Below, one piece after another: positions 1 to 7,619 of a stretch of 64,000 bases of DNA. The number at the start of each line of letters is the position of its first letter. Position 1 is the stretch's first letter. The position numbers and the translations under genes were made by a program. The notes under the pieces were generated by a model that saw only the letters and a program-made list of their open reading frames with translations, did not search any database and was not told the DNA's origin. The stretch covers positions 310,001 to 374,000 of the forward strand of contig NZ_VMNH01000005.1 of NCBI RefSeq assembly GCF_007625115.1. The letters run 5' to 3'. This DNA comes from Sedimenticola selenatireducens (GTDB taxonomy: Bacteria > Pseudomonadota > Gammaproteobacteria > Chromatiales > Chromatiaceae).

Positions 1-883
1 CTGATTCAATACGCCGAGTTAACTGTGGAGCGGGCTGTTGCATAATATCCAGCTCCAAATATTCAGCAACAGATGAAAATTGATGTGTTGTCAGGTAATA
101 CTTAATCTTATCTGACATCGAATCCAGATTACGATAGTGGCGTAACCTCTGTAATATGTTTGCGGCGGCTATGATCGGTTGTCCTGTATCCAATTCCCAT
201 GTGTGGAAATAGAGCACCAGTGGTTCTTCATGTTCAAGCAGCCATCTTTCAACACCCCATTTTAGTAACCCATGGGGTAACTGCCGAAAGTAATTTCCTC
301 CCGAAATGGGTAAAGACCAATAGAGTAACTGTTGAGAGGAAATCGGTATCTCAAAAAGTGAACCCTTAATGCCACTATGTTGATGTATTACCGTACGAGA
401 CGGTTGATTTGAAAACTCACGACCTAAACGGCAAATACTGGAATCATAACTAAATCCTTGTTCAATTAATTGGTCCAGAATCCATAACTCTTTTTCACCG
501 ATCCAACCACGCCCTAAACGAAAGCCATAGATGGCTGTTCCTAGTGCATCCTCCATCGCATAGCGTGATCTTCTCAGGTCCTGAGCAAAAACATTTTCAG
601 ATACTTCATTTATGTCATAGTGAAAATAGCCCTGACAGGCTACCTCATGCCCCGCACCTATAATATCTATCAACAAATCTGGATGATTATCAGCGATCCA
701 GCCACAAGCAAAAAAAGTCGCTGTATTATTTGTTTCAGCTAACAATTCAAGCGTTGTGTATAAATTACTTTTTAACCTCGTCTCGAATCGTTCCCAGTGA
801 TCCGTTGGTATGAGATTACGAAATGCACCCACCTGAAAGTAATCCTCCAACACAATAGTAAGGATATGCTTACGCTCTCCCAT
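1..883 (-). CDS. XrtA/PEP-CTERM-type polysaccharide deacetylase-like protein, catalytically degenerate, 3' end outside window
   Basis: About 294 codons lie in the window and the frame runs off its left edge. The N-terminal LEDYFQV and the late FHTWELD segments match the deacetylase family found in exosortase (PEP-CTERM) polysaccharide loci. Family members normally carry a DVEDYF metal-binding start and an SHGxxH histidine motif; here these read IVLEDYF and CQGYFH, so one Asp and one His are missing. GYRAPSF is replaced by GFRLGRG. The protein is probably not an active deacetylase. The ATG at 883 has GAAGG upstream; an in-frame ATG at 904 overlaps the end of the preceding gene and is the alternative start. 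Base composition is AT-richer than in the housekeeping genes. Confidence 0.72.
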   Translation of the reverse strand, partial: MGERKHILTIVLEDYFQVGAFRNLIPTDHWERFETRLKSNLYTTLELLAETNNTATFFACGWIADNHPDLLIDIIGAGHEVACQGYFHYDINEVSENVFAQDLRRSRYAMEDALGTAIYGFRLGRGWIGEKELWILDQLIEQGFSYDSSICRLGREFSNQPSRTVIHQHSGIKGSLFEIPISSQQLLYWSLPISGGNYFRQLPHGLLKWGVERWLLEHEEPLVLYFHTWELDTGQPIIAAANILQRLRHYRNLDSMSDKIKYYLTTHQFSSVAEYLELDIMQQPAPQLTRRIES

Positions 884-896
884 ATTGGTAGAGCCT

Positions 897-1166
897 TCAA
901 TCATTAGCTGATTTATCAGTTGGGTAATGCAAAGTGTACAGCGGATGCTTCAGGGTCTTTACGAGAAGATCATAGTCTATCTCTATCCGAAGATTACTTA
1001 ACAAGGCCGGTATAAGGCCCACCTGTTGTGAAGTGCAGACTATGTAAGTGTAAATCCGCGGATTGTCTTGTAGCACCTTAATAACCCGTTCCAGTTTGAT
1101 TATTTCAGACCAGGTTCCACGAACAAACATAACCACTTTGGGTTTTGTGACAGGATGCTGAATCAT
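897..1166 (-). pseudogene. UDP-GlcNAc 2-epimerase (WecB)-like N-terminal fragment, 89 aa
   Basis: The 89 codons resemble only the first Rossmann portion of non-hydrolysing UDP-N-acetylglucosamine 2-epimerases: a KPKVVMFV strand, a GTWSEIIKL helix in place of the family GTRPEAIKM, and a late IDYDL segment. Family members are about 370 aa, so roughly three quarters is absent, and the GTRPE arginine is replaced. The stop overlaps the upstream candidate start of the following deacetylase-like gene, so the two are probably co-transcribed. WecB homologues are common in PEP-CTERM exopolysaccharide loci, which fits the neighbour. It may be a decayed remnant or a small retained domain; the open frame alone does not decide. 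Confidence 0.55.
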
Positions 1167-1348
1167 TCAGGCCAAACCCCCGCTTTATTTGAGGGAAATG
1201 TAAATCTTACTCTTGTCAGAGTGTACAAGATTCAGGTCTACATACCAGCCATAATTATACCGGACACAACTCGACTAATGACTTTTCAACTCAAAATAGC
1301 CTGAATTCCAGCCGTCCATTAAGCTTACCCTTTGAACAGATTGGTAGG

Positions 1349-2722
1349 TTACCGGTCATTTGCACTCAACAGACGCCCGAGCACCTTACACTGAGTTCCC
1401 ATGTGAACCATGACGGGAGTGGTAGCACCTTGCTCATCACAAAACTCGCGGCAGGTGCGGTAAACGCTGTTCAACTGCCAGATCAACTCATTGGCCAGCA
1501 GTTCCATCTCATTGATCTCTTCCATGGCGGATTCCTGTGGATCATTTTCCACACCTCGGGACCAGTCAATCAACTCATCCTGATCGAGTCCAGAACGCTG
1601 AATCATGTTAAGTACGTTAGTCGCGACCACTGTAGTTAATCGTCCTTGCTTATTGAGAGAGGGGAGTTCATGCGTCAGTCGGGTAAGTTTTTCAAGTACA
1701 GGTAACACCTTCTGCAGAGTGACCAGGCGATCCTGCAACCTTGCGGCTACTATCGCAAGCTCATCACGATCACAGCCTGTCATCTGCAGACCCGATTTTT
1801 TCAGGATCTGCATCATCGCCTCATAGACAGGTTCTGAGTGCTTCCCAACATTCAGTTGCAGATAGGGCCGAGCATCCATAAGATTGCGTCCCCGCCTTGA
1901 AAACTGCTTCATTCGCAGTGCCTGCAGTGTATCGACCAATCCAATGATATTACTCAAAATGCTCAGCCGGTTGCCAGAACGGCCAGTTGGATAGCCCGTA
2001 CCATCAAAGCGTTCATGGTGTTCAGCAACGGCGGTGACCACCTCCTGGGTCACACAAGAGAGGTTGGAGAGGAACAGGTCGGCGACTAGCACATGACTCA
2101 TAATTGCTCGCCAATCTTCAGCCGAAAGTGTGCCTTTCTTGTAAACAATGGCCGGATCAATGTGGAGAAAACCCAAATCCCGCGTCAGACCCGCAAAAAA
2201 AGCCGCACGGATCAGATCACTGGGCATCCGCATCTCTCTGGCCAGCAGCGCACCCAGCCAACCACCAAACAGGCCCCCCTCATAATGCTCAGGTAATCGC
2301 TCCTTGAGTACGGTTACCTTTTGACAGAGACAACTGCTAACGGCAGGAAAGTGGAGCAGTGCCTTGAAATCCGCTTCAAAATTAAGCATTCGATTGATAC
2401 GAGCAACATCGGTGAATCGGCGGGACAACAAGGAAAAATCCACGGCCAGTTTATCACCATTAATCTGATTATTGAGGGCAACCTGTTCTTCCAGCGGTTT
2501 TATCAGTTTGTGTTGCAGTATTTTGTCGGCGACCGCCCGATCTATTCGTGAACCTGTTTTAACCAACAACACGCCACGGTTGTTACAAATATCCTCAGTC
2601 GCTTGTACTTCATTCGTCTCATTAACTTTGGCAAGGTACTCGACGTAGTGATCCGGTTGAAAGGTACTTTCCAGTGGAGTTTTGAGCGGATTGCAGTGAG
2701 CGTCGACTAAGGCATCTTCCAT
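1349..2722 (-). CDS. HD-GYP-like protein with degenerate HD motif
   Basis: This 457-aa protein has an N-terminal segment resembling those preceding HD-GYP domains, then a central HD-GYP-like domain. HHERFDGTGYPTG is a clear GYP motif; the later SH and LVD residues are in place. The metal-binding HDIGK motif reads TRDLGF, so the His of the HD pair is Arg and the following Lys is lost. Active HD-GYP proteins hydrolyse cyclic di-GMP; this one probably does not and may act as a binding or regulatory protein. The start at 2722 is chosen because AGGGAG lies 8 nt upstream; an in-frame start 10 codons earlier lacks a site. The last 150 residues are helical and unassigned. Confidence 0.8.
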   Translation of the reverse strand: MEDALVDAHCNPLKTPLESTFQPDHYVEYLAKVNETNEVQATEDICNNRGVLLVKTGSRIDRAVADKILQHKLIKPLEEQVALNNQINGDKLAVDFSLLSRRFTDVARINRMLNFEADFKALLHFPAVSSCLCQKVTVLKERLPEHYEGGLFGGWLGALLAREMRMPSDLIRAAFFAGLTRDLGFLHIDPAIVYKKGTLSAEDWRAIMSHVLVADLFLSNLSCVTQEVVTAVAEHHERFDGTGYPTGRSGNRLSILSNIIGLVDTLQALRMKQFSRRGRNLMDARPYLQLNVGKHSEPVYEAMMQILKKSGLQMTGCDRDELAIVAARLQDRLVTLQKVLPVLEKLTRLTHELPSLNKQGRLTTVVATNVLNMIQRSGLDQDELIDWSRGVENDPQESAMEEINEMELLANELIWQLNSVYRTCREFCDEQGATTPVMVHMGTQCKVLGRLLSANDR

Positions 2723-2864
2723 TTGTAGCTCTCCCTTTCGCAAACATGACAAGGAAAGATACGACTAATCCTTAGTGCTTGGGAAAAATTAGCACTGAAA
2801 CCTTAGTGTGACAAGGGAATTATCAAATTAATCTATCCCCGCAAATAAAATTTGCCCTAAACGT

Positions 2865-2897
2865 AAAAAACCCCTGGCCAGCAATGCAAGCCAGGGG
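2865..2897 (-). terminator. Rho-independent terminator of the hppA operon
   Basis: CCCCTGGC (2871-2878) pairs perfectly with GCCAGGGG (2890-2897) around an 11-nt loop. Read on the minus strand the stem is followed by six T residues, placing it just downstream of the small gene ending at 2915. Confidence 0.85.
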
Positions 2898-2914
2898 TCA
2901 TTTCATTCAACACT

Positions 2915-3142
2915 TCAATCCTGACCCAAATCTTCGTGCCATCCCGTATCCAGACCAAACTCAAAGGTGTGCATACGGTAACCTTCAGGAAAGGCCTGTT
3001 TTAGACGCCGTTCAAATTCAGCATAGACCTCTTGTTTATGCTGCTGTACATCATAATCACGCGTGCCTGTTTCAACATCAGGCACATCAAGTTCCATCTT
3101 GAATTCGATTTCAGGTGCCATTTGGATTCTGACTTTACCCAT
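2915..3142 (-). CDS. Small conserved-looking protein of unknown function downstream of hppA
   Basis: A 75-aa acidic protein that I do not recognise. It begins MGKVRIQMAPEIEF and contains a charged middle (DVQQHKQEVYAEFERRL) likely to form a helix. There is no signal peptide, membrane segment or cysteine motif. The start at 3142 is preceded by AGGAG at 7 nt; the longer frame to 3190 would run into the intergenic region and has no ribosome site. It lies 61 nt after the pyrophosphatase gene and before the shared terminator, so the two are likely one transcript. A link to pyrophosphatase function is inference from position only. Confidence 0.7.
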   Translation of the reverse strand: MGKVRIQMAPEIEFKMELDVPDVETGTRDYDVQQHKQEVYAEFERRLKQAFPEGYRMHTFEFGLDTGWHEDLGQD

Positions 3143-3203
3143 CTTCATTCTCCTCTTCCGGGAGTGGAGGCCGGGAAGCCCCAGCCGCACTCATAGGGAT
3201 TAC

Positions 3204-5225
3204 TTACATCAACGGTACGATCATCAACGCTACAATGTTAATGATCTTGATCAATGGATTAATCGCTGGGCCCGCCGTATCTTTGTAGGGATCACCCACG
3301 GTATCGCCAGTTACGGATGCCTTATGTGCCTCTGAACCTTTGCCGCCGTGATTATCATCTTCAATAAACTTCTTGGCGTTATCCCAGGCACCACCACCAG
3401 TGGTCATCGATATCGCTACGAAGAGCCCGGTAATAATCGAACCCAGTAGCACACCACCCAATGCCTGTGGCCCAAGCAATAAACCCACCGCCAGTGGTAC
3501 GGCAATAGGCAGGAGGGAGGGGAGTACCATCTCCTTGATTGCTGACTTGGTCAACATATCAACTGCGCGTGAATAATCCGGCTTGGCAGTCCGATCCATG
3601 ATGCCGGGGATCTCTTTAAATTGCCGACGTACCTCAACCACAATACCGCCCGCTGCACGACCCACCGCTTCCATGGCCATTGCACCAAACAGGTAGGGCA
3701 CTAGACCACCAATAAACAGGCCGACAATTACCAGGTGGTTGGATAGATCAAATGTCATGTCTTGGCCGGTATGATGGGACAGTTCACGGGTATAATCCGC
3801 AAACAGTACCAATGCCGCCAGTGCAGCAGAACCGATTGCATAACCCTTGGTAACAGCCTTAGTGGTATTACCTACGGCATCCAGTTCATCCGTAGTGGTA
3901 CGGATCTCATTAGGCAGTTCTGCCATCTCCGCAATACCACCCGCGTTATCGGTGATCGGACCATAGGCATCAATGGCAACAATAATACCGGTCATGGAAA
4001 GCATGGCCGTTGCCGCAATCGCAATACCGTAGAGTCCCGCCATACTGTAGGAGGCAAGAATACCTGCACAGATAACAATCAGCGGTGCAGCAGTTGAACG
4101 CATGGAAAGTGCCAAACCCGCAATGATATTAGTACCATGGCCGGTAGTGGATGCTGCTGCCAGTAGACGCACGGGTTTGTAATCCGTTGAGGTGTAGTAA
4201 TCGGTGATCACCACCAGTGCAGCGGTAATCAGCAGGCCAATCAATGCCGCACCATACACGTCCATAATTGCATAAGTACCATTGTCACTCATTAACCACT
4301 GGGTCACTGGATAAAAGGCAATCGCAGACAATACCGCTGAAACGCCCAGTGCTCGATACAGGGCATTCATGATCTTGCCGCCCTCTTTTACCGATACAAA
4401 GAAGGTGCCAATGATCGAAGTGATAATTGAGATACCCCCTAATACCAACGGAAGTAATGCCGCATTCGGGCTATCCGTAAACATCAGCGCACCGAGCATC
4501 ATGGTCGCAATGGTGGTAACGGCATAGGTTTCGAAGAGATCCGCTGCCATGCCTGCACAGTCACCCACATTATCACCCACGTTATCAGCAATAACCGCAG
4601 GATTGCGTGGATCATCCTCTGGGATTCCCGCTTCAACCTTACCAACTAGGTCGGCGCCCACATCAGCACCTTTGGTAAAGATGCCACCACCCAGACGCGC
4701 GAAGATGGAGATCAGCGAACCACCGAAGGCCAGACCAATGAGGGGGGACAGTTTTACCACTTCACCTGCCGGTGTTAATTCCACCAGCATGCCGTAAAAA
4801 CCTGCTACCGCTAACAGCCCCAAACCGACAACCAGCATTCCGGTGATGGCGCCACCACGAAAGGCAACGGCTAAAGCCGGATTGAGTCCTTGCTTGGCTG
4901 CCTCTGTCGTGCGCGAATTGGCACGTACCGAGATATTCATACCAATATAGCCAGCCAGGCCGGATAAAATTGAACCAACGGCAAAACCAAAGGCCGTAAT
5001 AGGATCAAGCAACAGATAAATTACGCCGAACAGGATCACTCCAACAACCCCGATGGCCATATACTGACGATTAAGATAGGCGGACGCCCCCTCTTGTATC
5101 GCCTGACTGATGTTGCGCATCTCTTCTGATCCTTCCGGCTTGGCGAGTAGCCAGCGGATGGAATAGGCGCCGTAGGCAATCGCACCTACCGCACACAACA
5201 GTGCAAAAACAAGACCCGATGACAT
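3204..5225 (-). CDS. hppA: Membrane-bound H+-translocating pyrophosphatase, K+-independent type
   Basis: This 673-aa multi-pass protein hydrolyses pyrophosphate and pumps protons across the inner membrane. Signature motifs are present: [11 protein letters not shown] near residue 188, the double DNVGDNVGD near 214, [10 protein letters not shown] near 342 and a C-terminal [14 protein letters not shown]. In the [10 protein letters not shown] segment Lys456 and Thr459 occupy the positions that define the K+-independent subfamily; K+-dependent enzymes have Ala and Gly/Thr variants there. Start at 5225 is fixed by GGAGG 5 nt upstream. It sits upstream of a small unknown gene and a terminator. Such enzymes recover energy from biosynthetic pyrophosphate. 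Confidence 0.97.
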   Translation of the reverse strand: MSSGLVFALLCAVGAIAYGAYSIRWLLAKPEGSEEMRNISQAIQEGASAYLNRQYMAIGVVGVILFGVIYLLLDPITAFGFAVGSILSGLAGYIGMNISVRANSRTTEAAKQGLNPALAVAFRGGAITGMLVVGLGLLAVAGFYGMLVELTPAGEVVKLSPLIGLAFGGSLISIFARLGGGIFTKGADVGADLVGKVEAGIPEDDPRNPAVIADNVGDNVGDCAGMAADLFETYAVTTIATMMLGALMFTDSPNAALLPLVLGGISIITSIIGTFFVSVKEGGKIMNALYRALGVSAVLSAIAFYPVTQWLMSDNGTYAIMDVYGAALIGLLITAALVVITDYYTSTDYKPVRLLAAASTTGHGTNIIAGLALSMRSTAAPLIVICAGILASYSMAGLYGIAIAATAMLSMTGIIVAIDAYGPITDNAGGIAEMAELPNEIRTTTDELDAVGNTTKAVTKGYAIGSAALAALVLFADYTRELSHHTGQDMTFDLSNHLVIVGLFIGGLVPYLFGAMAMEAVGRAAGGIVVEVRRQFKEIPGIMDRTAKPDYSRAVDMLTKSAIKEMVLPSLLPIAVPLAVGLLLGPQALGGVLLGSIITGLFVAISMTTGGGAWDNAKKFIEDDNHGGKGSEAHKASVTGDTVGDPYKDTAGPAINPLIKIINIVALMIVPLM

Positions 5226-5284
5226 GTATACCTCCAAAAATCGTTTTGATTTAAGGCCGGGCCACTCTAGTTTTGATGGTCATG

Positions 5285-5312
5285 ATTATATAACCCGGCA
5301 ACTGCTTGCCAG
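5285..5312 (-). promoter_or_regulatory. Candidate sigma-70 promoter for hppA
   Basis: A perfect TATAAT (minus strand, 5290-5285) is preceded at 16 nt by CTGGCA, a 4-of-6 match to TTGACA. It would start transcription about 50 nt before the hppA start codon. The -35 match is weak. Confidence 0.35.
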
Positions 5313-5754
5313 GCAGGGATACTTGCGGATGTCTAATGACGCTAGACTGCAAGCGTGAGTATCTTTTTCTCTGAGCTAACTGAACCGATCTCTGGCAAAC
5401 GGACTCATCCTAGACCTGCTCGAAGCGGTGGGATAATCAGAATTCACTTTGCAACAATTAAAAAAAGCTATGTTGCATTAGCAGCATATTAATAGTTCAC
5501 GATGTGCTAAATTCAGTGCTAGTAAGGGCTAGCGGTTCTGCTGCTTTGCAATAAATGAGGGGGAGTCAATCCAGAAAAAGTCCCTAATGATTAATCAGAC
5601 TTTTTTTGGTTTAAAGCAACTTTTACTTATGTTTGACAAAACGCAGATTTATCCCCGTTTAACCGGTAATCCTGCGGTTTGGCGCCTAAACTTTTTGAAC
5701 CATCCCAAAAGGTATTACTCTTTAAATAAAGCGATAATAAAAACAGGAAAAACC
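5313..5754. other. Non-coding gap between divergent hppA and the moxR operon, with inverted repeat
   Basis: The hppA-moxR gap (5226-5754, 529 bp) contains no convincing gene. A 12-nt inverted repeat (5571-5582 with 5598-5609, 11 of 12 positions pairing, 15-nt loop that contains TGATTAATCA) lies about 150 nt before moxR and could act as a terminator-like or operator structure. A TTGACA hexamer at 5633-5638 has no good -10 partner. The open frame back to 5587 in phase with moxR is not supported as coding. Confidence 0.4.
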
Positions 5755-6672
5755 ATGAAAGAGCTGCTAGATCAGGTTGTTCGTGAAGCGGGTAGGATTA
5801 TTGTTGGAAAAGAGCAGACCTTGCGTTTGGCCCTTACCTGCCTTCTGGCTAATGGGCATCTTCTGATCGAAGATCTTCCAGGTGTAGGCAAAACCACCCT
5901 GGCTCATACCCTGGCCAAACTACTTGGTTTGCAGTATCAACGTATTCAGTTCACCAGTGATCTGTTACCGGCTGATATCATGGGTGTCTCTGTCTATCAC
6001 CGAGGTGATGAGTCATTTCAATTTCATCCGGGGCCAGTCTTCACCCAACTGCTGTTGGCAGACGAGATCAACCGGGCTACTCCGAAAGCGCAGAGTGCAC
6101 TGCTGGAAGCGATGGAAGAGCGACAGGTTACTACGGATGGTAAAACCCGCGCACTCCCTCAGCCCTTTTTTGTTATCGCCACCCAGAATCCCGCCCATCA
6201 GATTGGCACATTTCCACTGCCTGAATCGCAGCTCGATCGCTTTCTGATGCGTCTGCATATCGGTTACCCCGATGAACAGGCCGAACGGCTGCTACTCAGT
6301 GGAGAAGATCGACGGCGCCTACTGGAACAGTTGCCGGCCTGTCTGACACTCGAACAACTCAAGATTTTACAGCAGCAGGTATCGAACATTTATGTCGCCG
6401 ATGCCCTGCTCGACTACATTCAGGATCTGCTTAAGTTCAGCCGCACAAGCCCCCGATTCAATCATGGGCTTTCACCCCGTGCCGGCCTGGCGCTGATTAA
6501 CAGTGCCCGCGCCTGGGCCTTACAAGCGGGTCATCAAGAGGTGTTGCCAGAGGATGTTCAGGCCGTACTTGCTGCAACCGTAGGACATCGTCTGCACTCC
6601 AGTGGTGACACAGGTATCGATGAAGGCGCTTCACTCGCTCAGCACTTGTTGCAGTCTGTCCCCTTGCCATGA
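5755..6672 (+). CDS. MoxR-family AAA+ ATPase
   Basis: A 305-aa cytoplasmic ATPase. Walker A reads GVGKTT (residues 43-48) and Walker B LLLADEINR (99-107), followed by KAQSALLEAMEE and the sensor region IATQNP. MoxR ATPases act as chaperone-like remodelers, commonly beside DUF58 and transglutaminase genes as here. The start at 5755 is taken because AGGA lies 8 nt upstream and the protein then matches family length; a 56-codon upstream extension is low-similarity sequence overlapping an inverted repeat. The stop overlaps the next start (ATGA), indicating translational coupling. Confidence 0.93.
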   Translation: MKELLDQVVREAGRIIVGKEQTLRLALTCLLANGHLLIEDLPGVGKTTLAHTLAKLLGLQYQRIQFTSDLLPADIMGVSVYHRGDESFQFHPGPVFTQLLLADEINRATPKAQSALLEAMEERQVTTDGKTRALPQPFFVIATQNPAHQIGTFPLPESQLDRFLMRLHIGYPDEQAERLLLSGEDRRRLLEQLPACLTLEQLKILQQQVSNIYVADALLDYIQDLLKFSRTSPRFNHGLSPRAGLALINSARAWALQAGHQEVLPEDVQAVLAATVGHRLHSSGDTGIDEGASLAQHLLQSVPLP

Positions 6673-7619
6673 ACATCCGACTGCCGGAACGTTTTATCAG
6701 ACGCTGCCGGTGCAATCACCGTGATGAGGCGATGATAGGAACACGGCAGATCTACATCATTCCCTCACGCTACGGGTTTGGATTCGCACTCTTACTGTTG
6801 TTGATGTGGATCGGTTCCATCAACTATGCCAACAATCTGGGTCTGCTCCTGACCTTTCTCCTTGCAGGACTCGGCCTGGTAACGATGCTCCACACCTGGA
6901 GAAATCTGCTTGGTCTGGGCCTTCGGCTGAGTCGTGCAAATCAGATCTTCGCCGGCGAACAAGCCTGCTTTGAGATTCAACTGATCAACCAACGCGCCGA
7001 TGAACGTCCTGCAATCTGTTTACAGTTTGAGCAGGGTGAGGCGCTGTATCGTGATCTGCAACCCGACAGCGACCTAATCGTTAAGCTGCACATCGACACC
7101 GAACGAAGAGGGCGCCTGCCGATCCCCAGATTGCAGGCCTCAACGACCTATCCACTTGGTCTGTTTTATGCGTGGAGTTACATCGAGCTGAAGGGCGAAG
7201 CACTGGTTTATCCTGCCCCGGGCCCCAAGCAAGCCGTGACTCACCTGCCCAGTTATCAACGCAATCAACAGGGTGACAAAGGTGTGGGCGCCGATGATTT
7301 TGTCGGGTTGCGTAGTTACCGCCCAGGCGACTCACCAAAGCAGATCGACTGGAAGGCCCAAGCGAGAGAGCAAGGGTTACACACCAAACAGTTTGGCGGC
7401 GACCGGGCCGATCTCTCCTGGTTAGATTGGGATCACTATCCCCACCTGGATGTCGAGGCCCGCCTTAGCGCACTCTGTCGTGGTGTGTTGGATGCCGTTG
7501 AACAACAGCAGGCGTTTGGACTTCGTCTGCCAGATCAGATACTCAAGCCCGCACGCAGTGAAGCACAGCGATTAGCGGCACTGCGAGCCCTGGCACTGTT
7601 TGGCGAGACGGCCCAATGA
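6669..7619 (+). CDS. DUF58 domain protein
   Basis: 316 aa with two closely spaced membrane segments (about residues 37-51 and 56-76) and a cytoplasmic or periplasmic remainder containing the DUF58 signature GLRSYRPGDSPKQIDWKA. DUF58 proteins resemble von Willebrand factor A folds and almost always sit next to a MoxR ATPase. It overlaps both neighbours by 4 nt (ATGA), so the three genes form a tight operon. A short Arg/Cys-rich N terminus precedes the first membrane helix; an internal ATG at codon 22 is an alternative start, but the overlap favours the one given. Confidence 0.9.
   Translation: MNIRLPERFIRRCRCNHRDEAMIGTRQIYIIPSRYGFGFALLLLLMWIGSINYANNLGLLLTFLLAGLGLVTMLHTWRNLLGLGLRLSRANQIFAGEQACFEIQLINQRADERPAICLQFEQGEALYRDLQPDSDLIVKLHIDTERRGRLPIPRLQASTTYPLGLFYAWSYIELKGEALVYPAPGPKQAVTHLPSYQRNQQGDKGVGADDFVGLRSYRPGDSPKQIDWKAQAREQGLHTKQFGGDRADLSWLDWDHYPHLDVEARLSALCRGVLDAVEQQQAFGLRLPDQILKPARSEAQRLAALRALALFGETAQ

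Noticed and set aside
5587-5754. N-terminal extension of the MoxR ATPase
   Set aside because: The added 56 codons show no family similarity, lack a ribosome site and overlap an inverted repeat; ATG 5755 has a site and matches family length.
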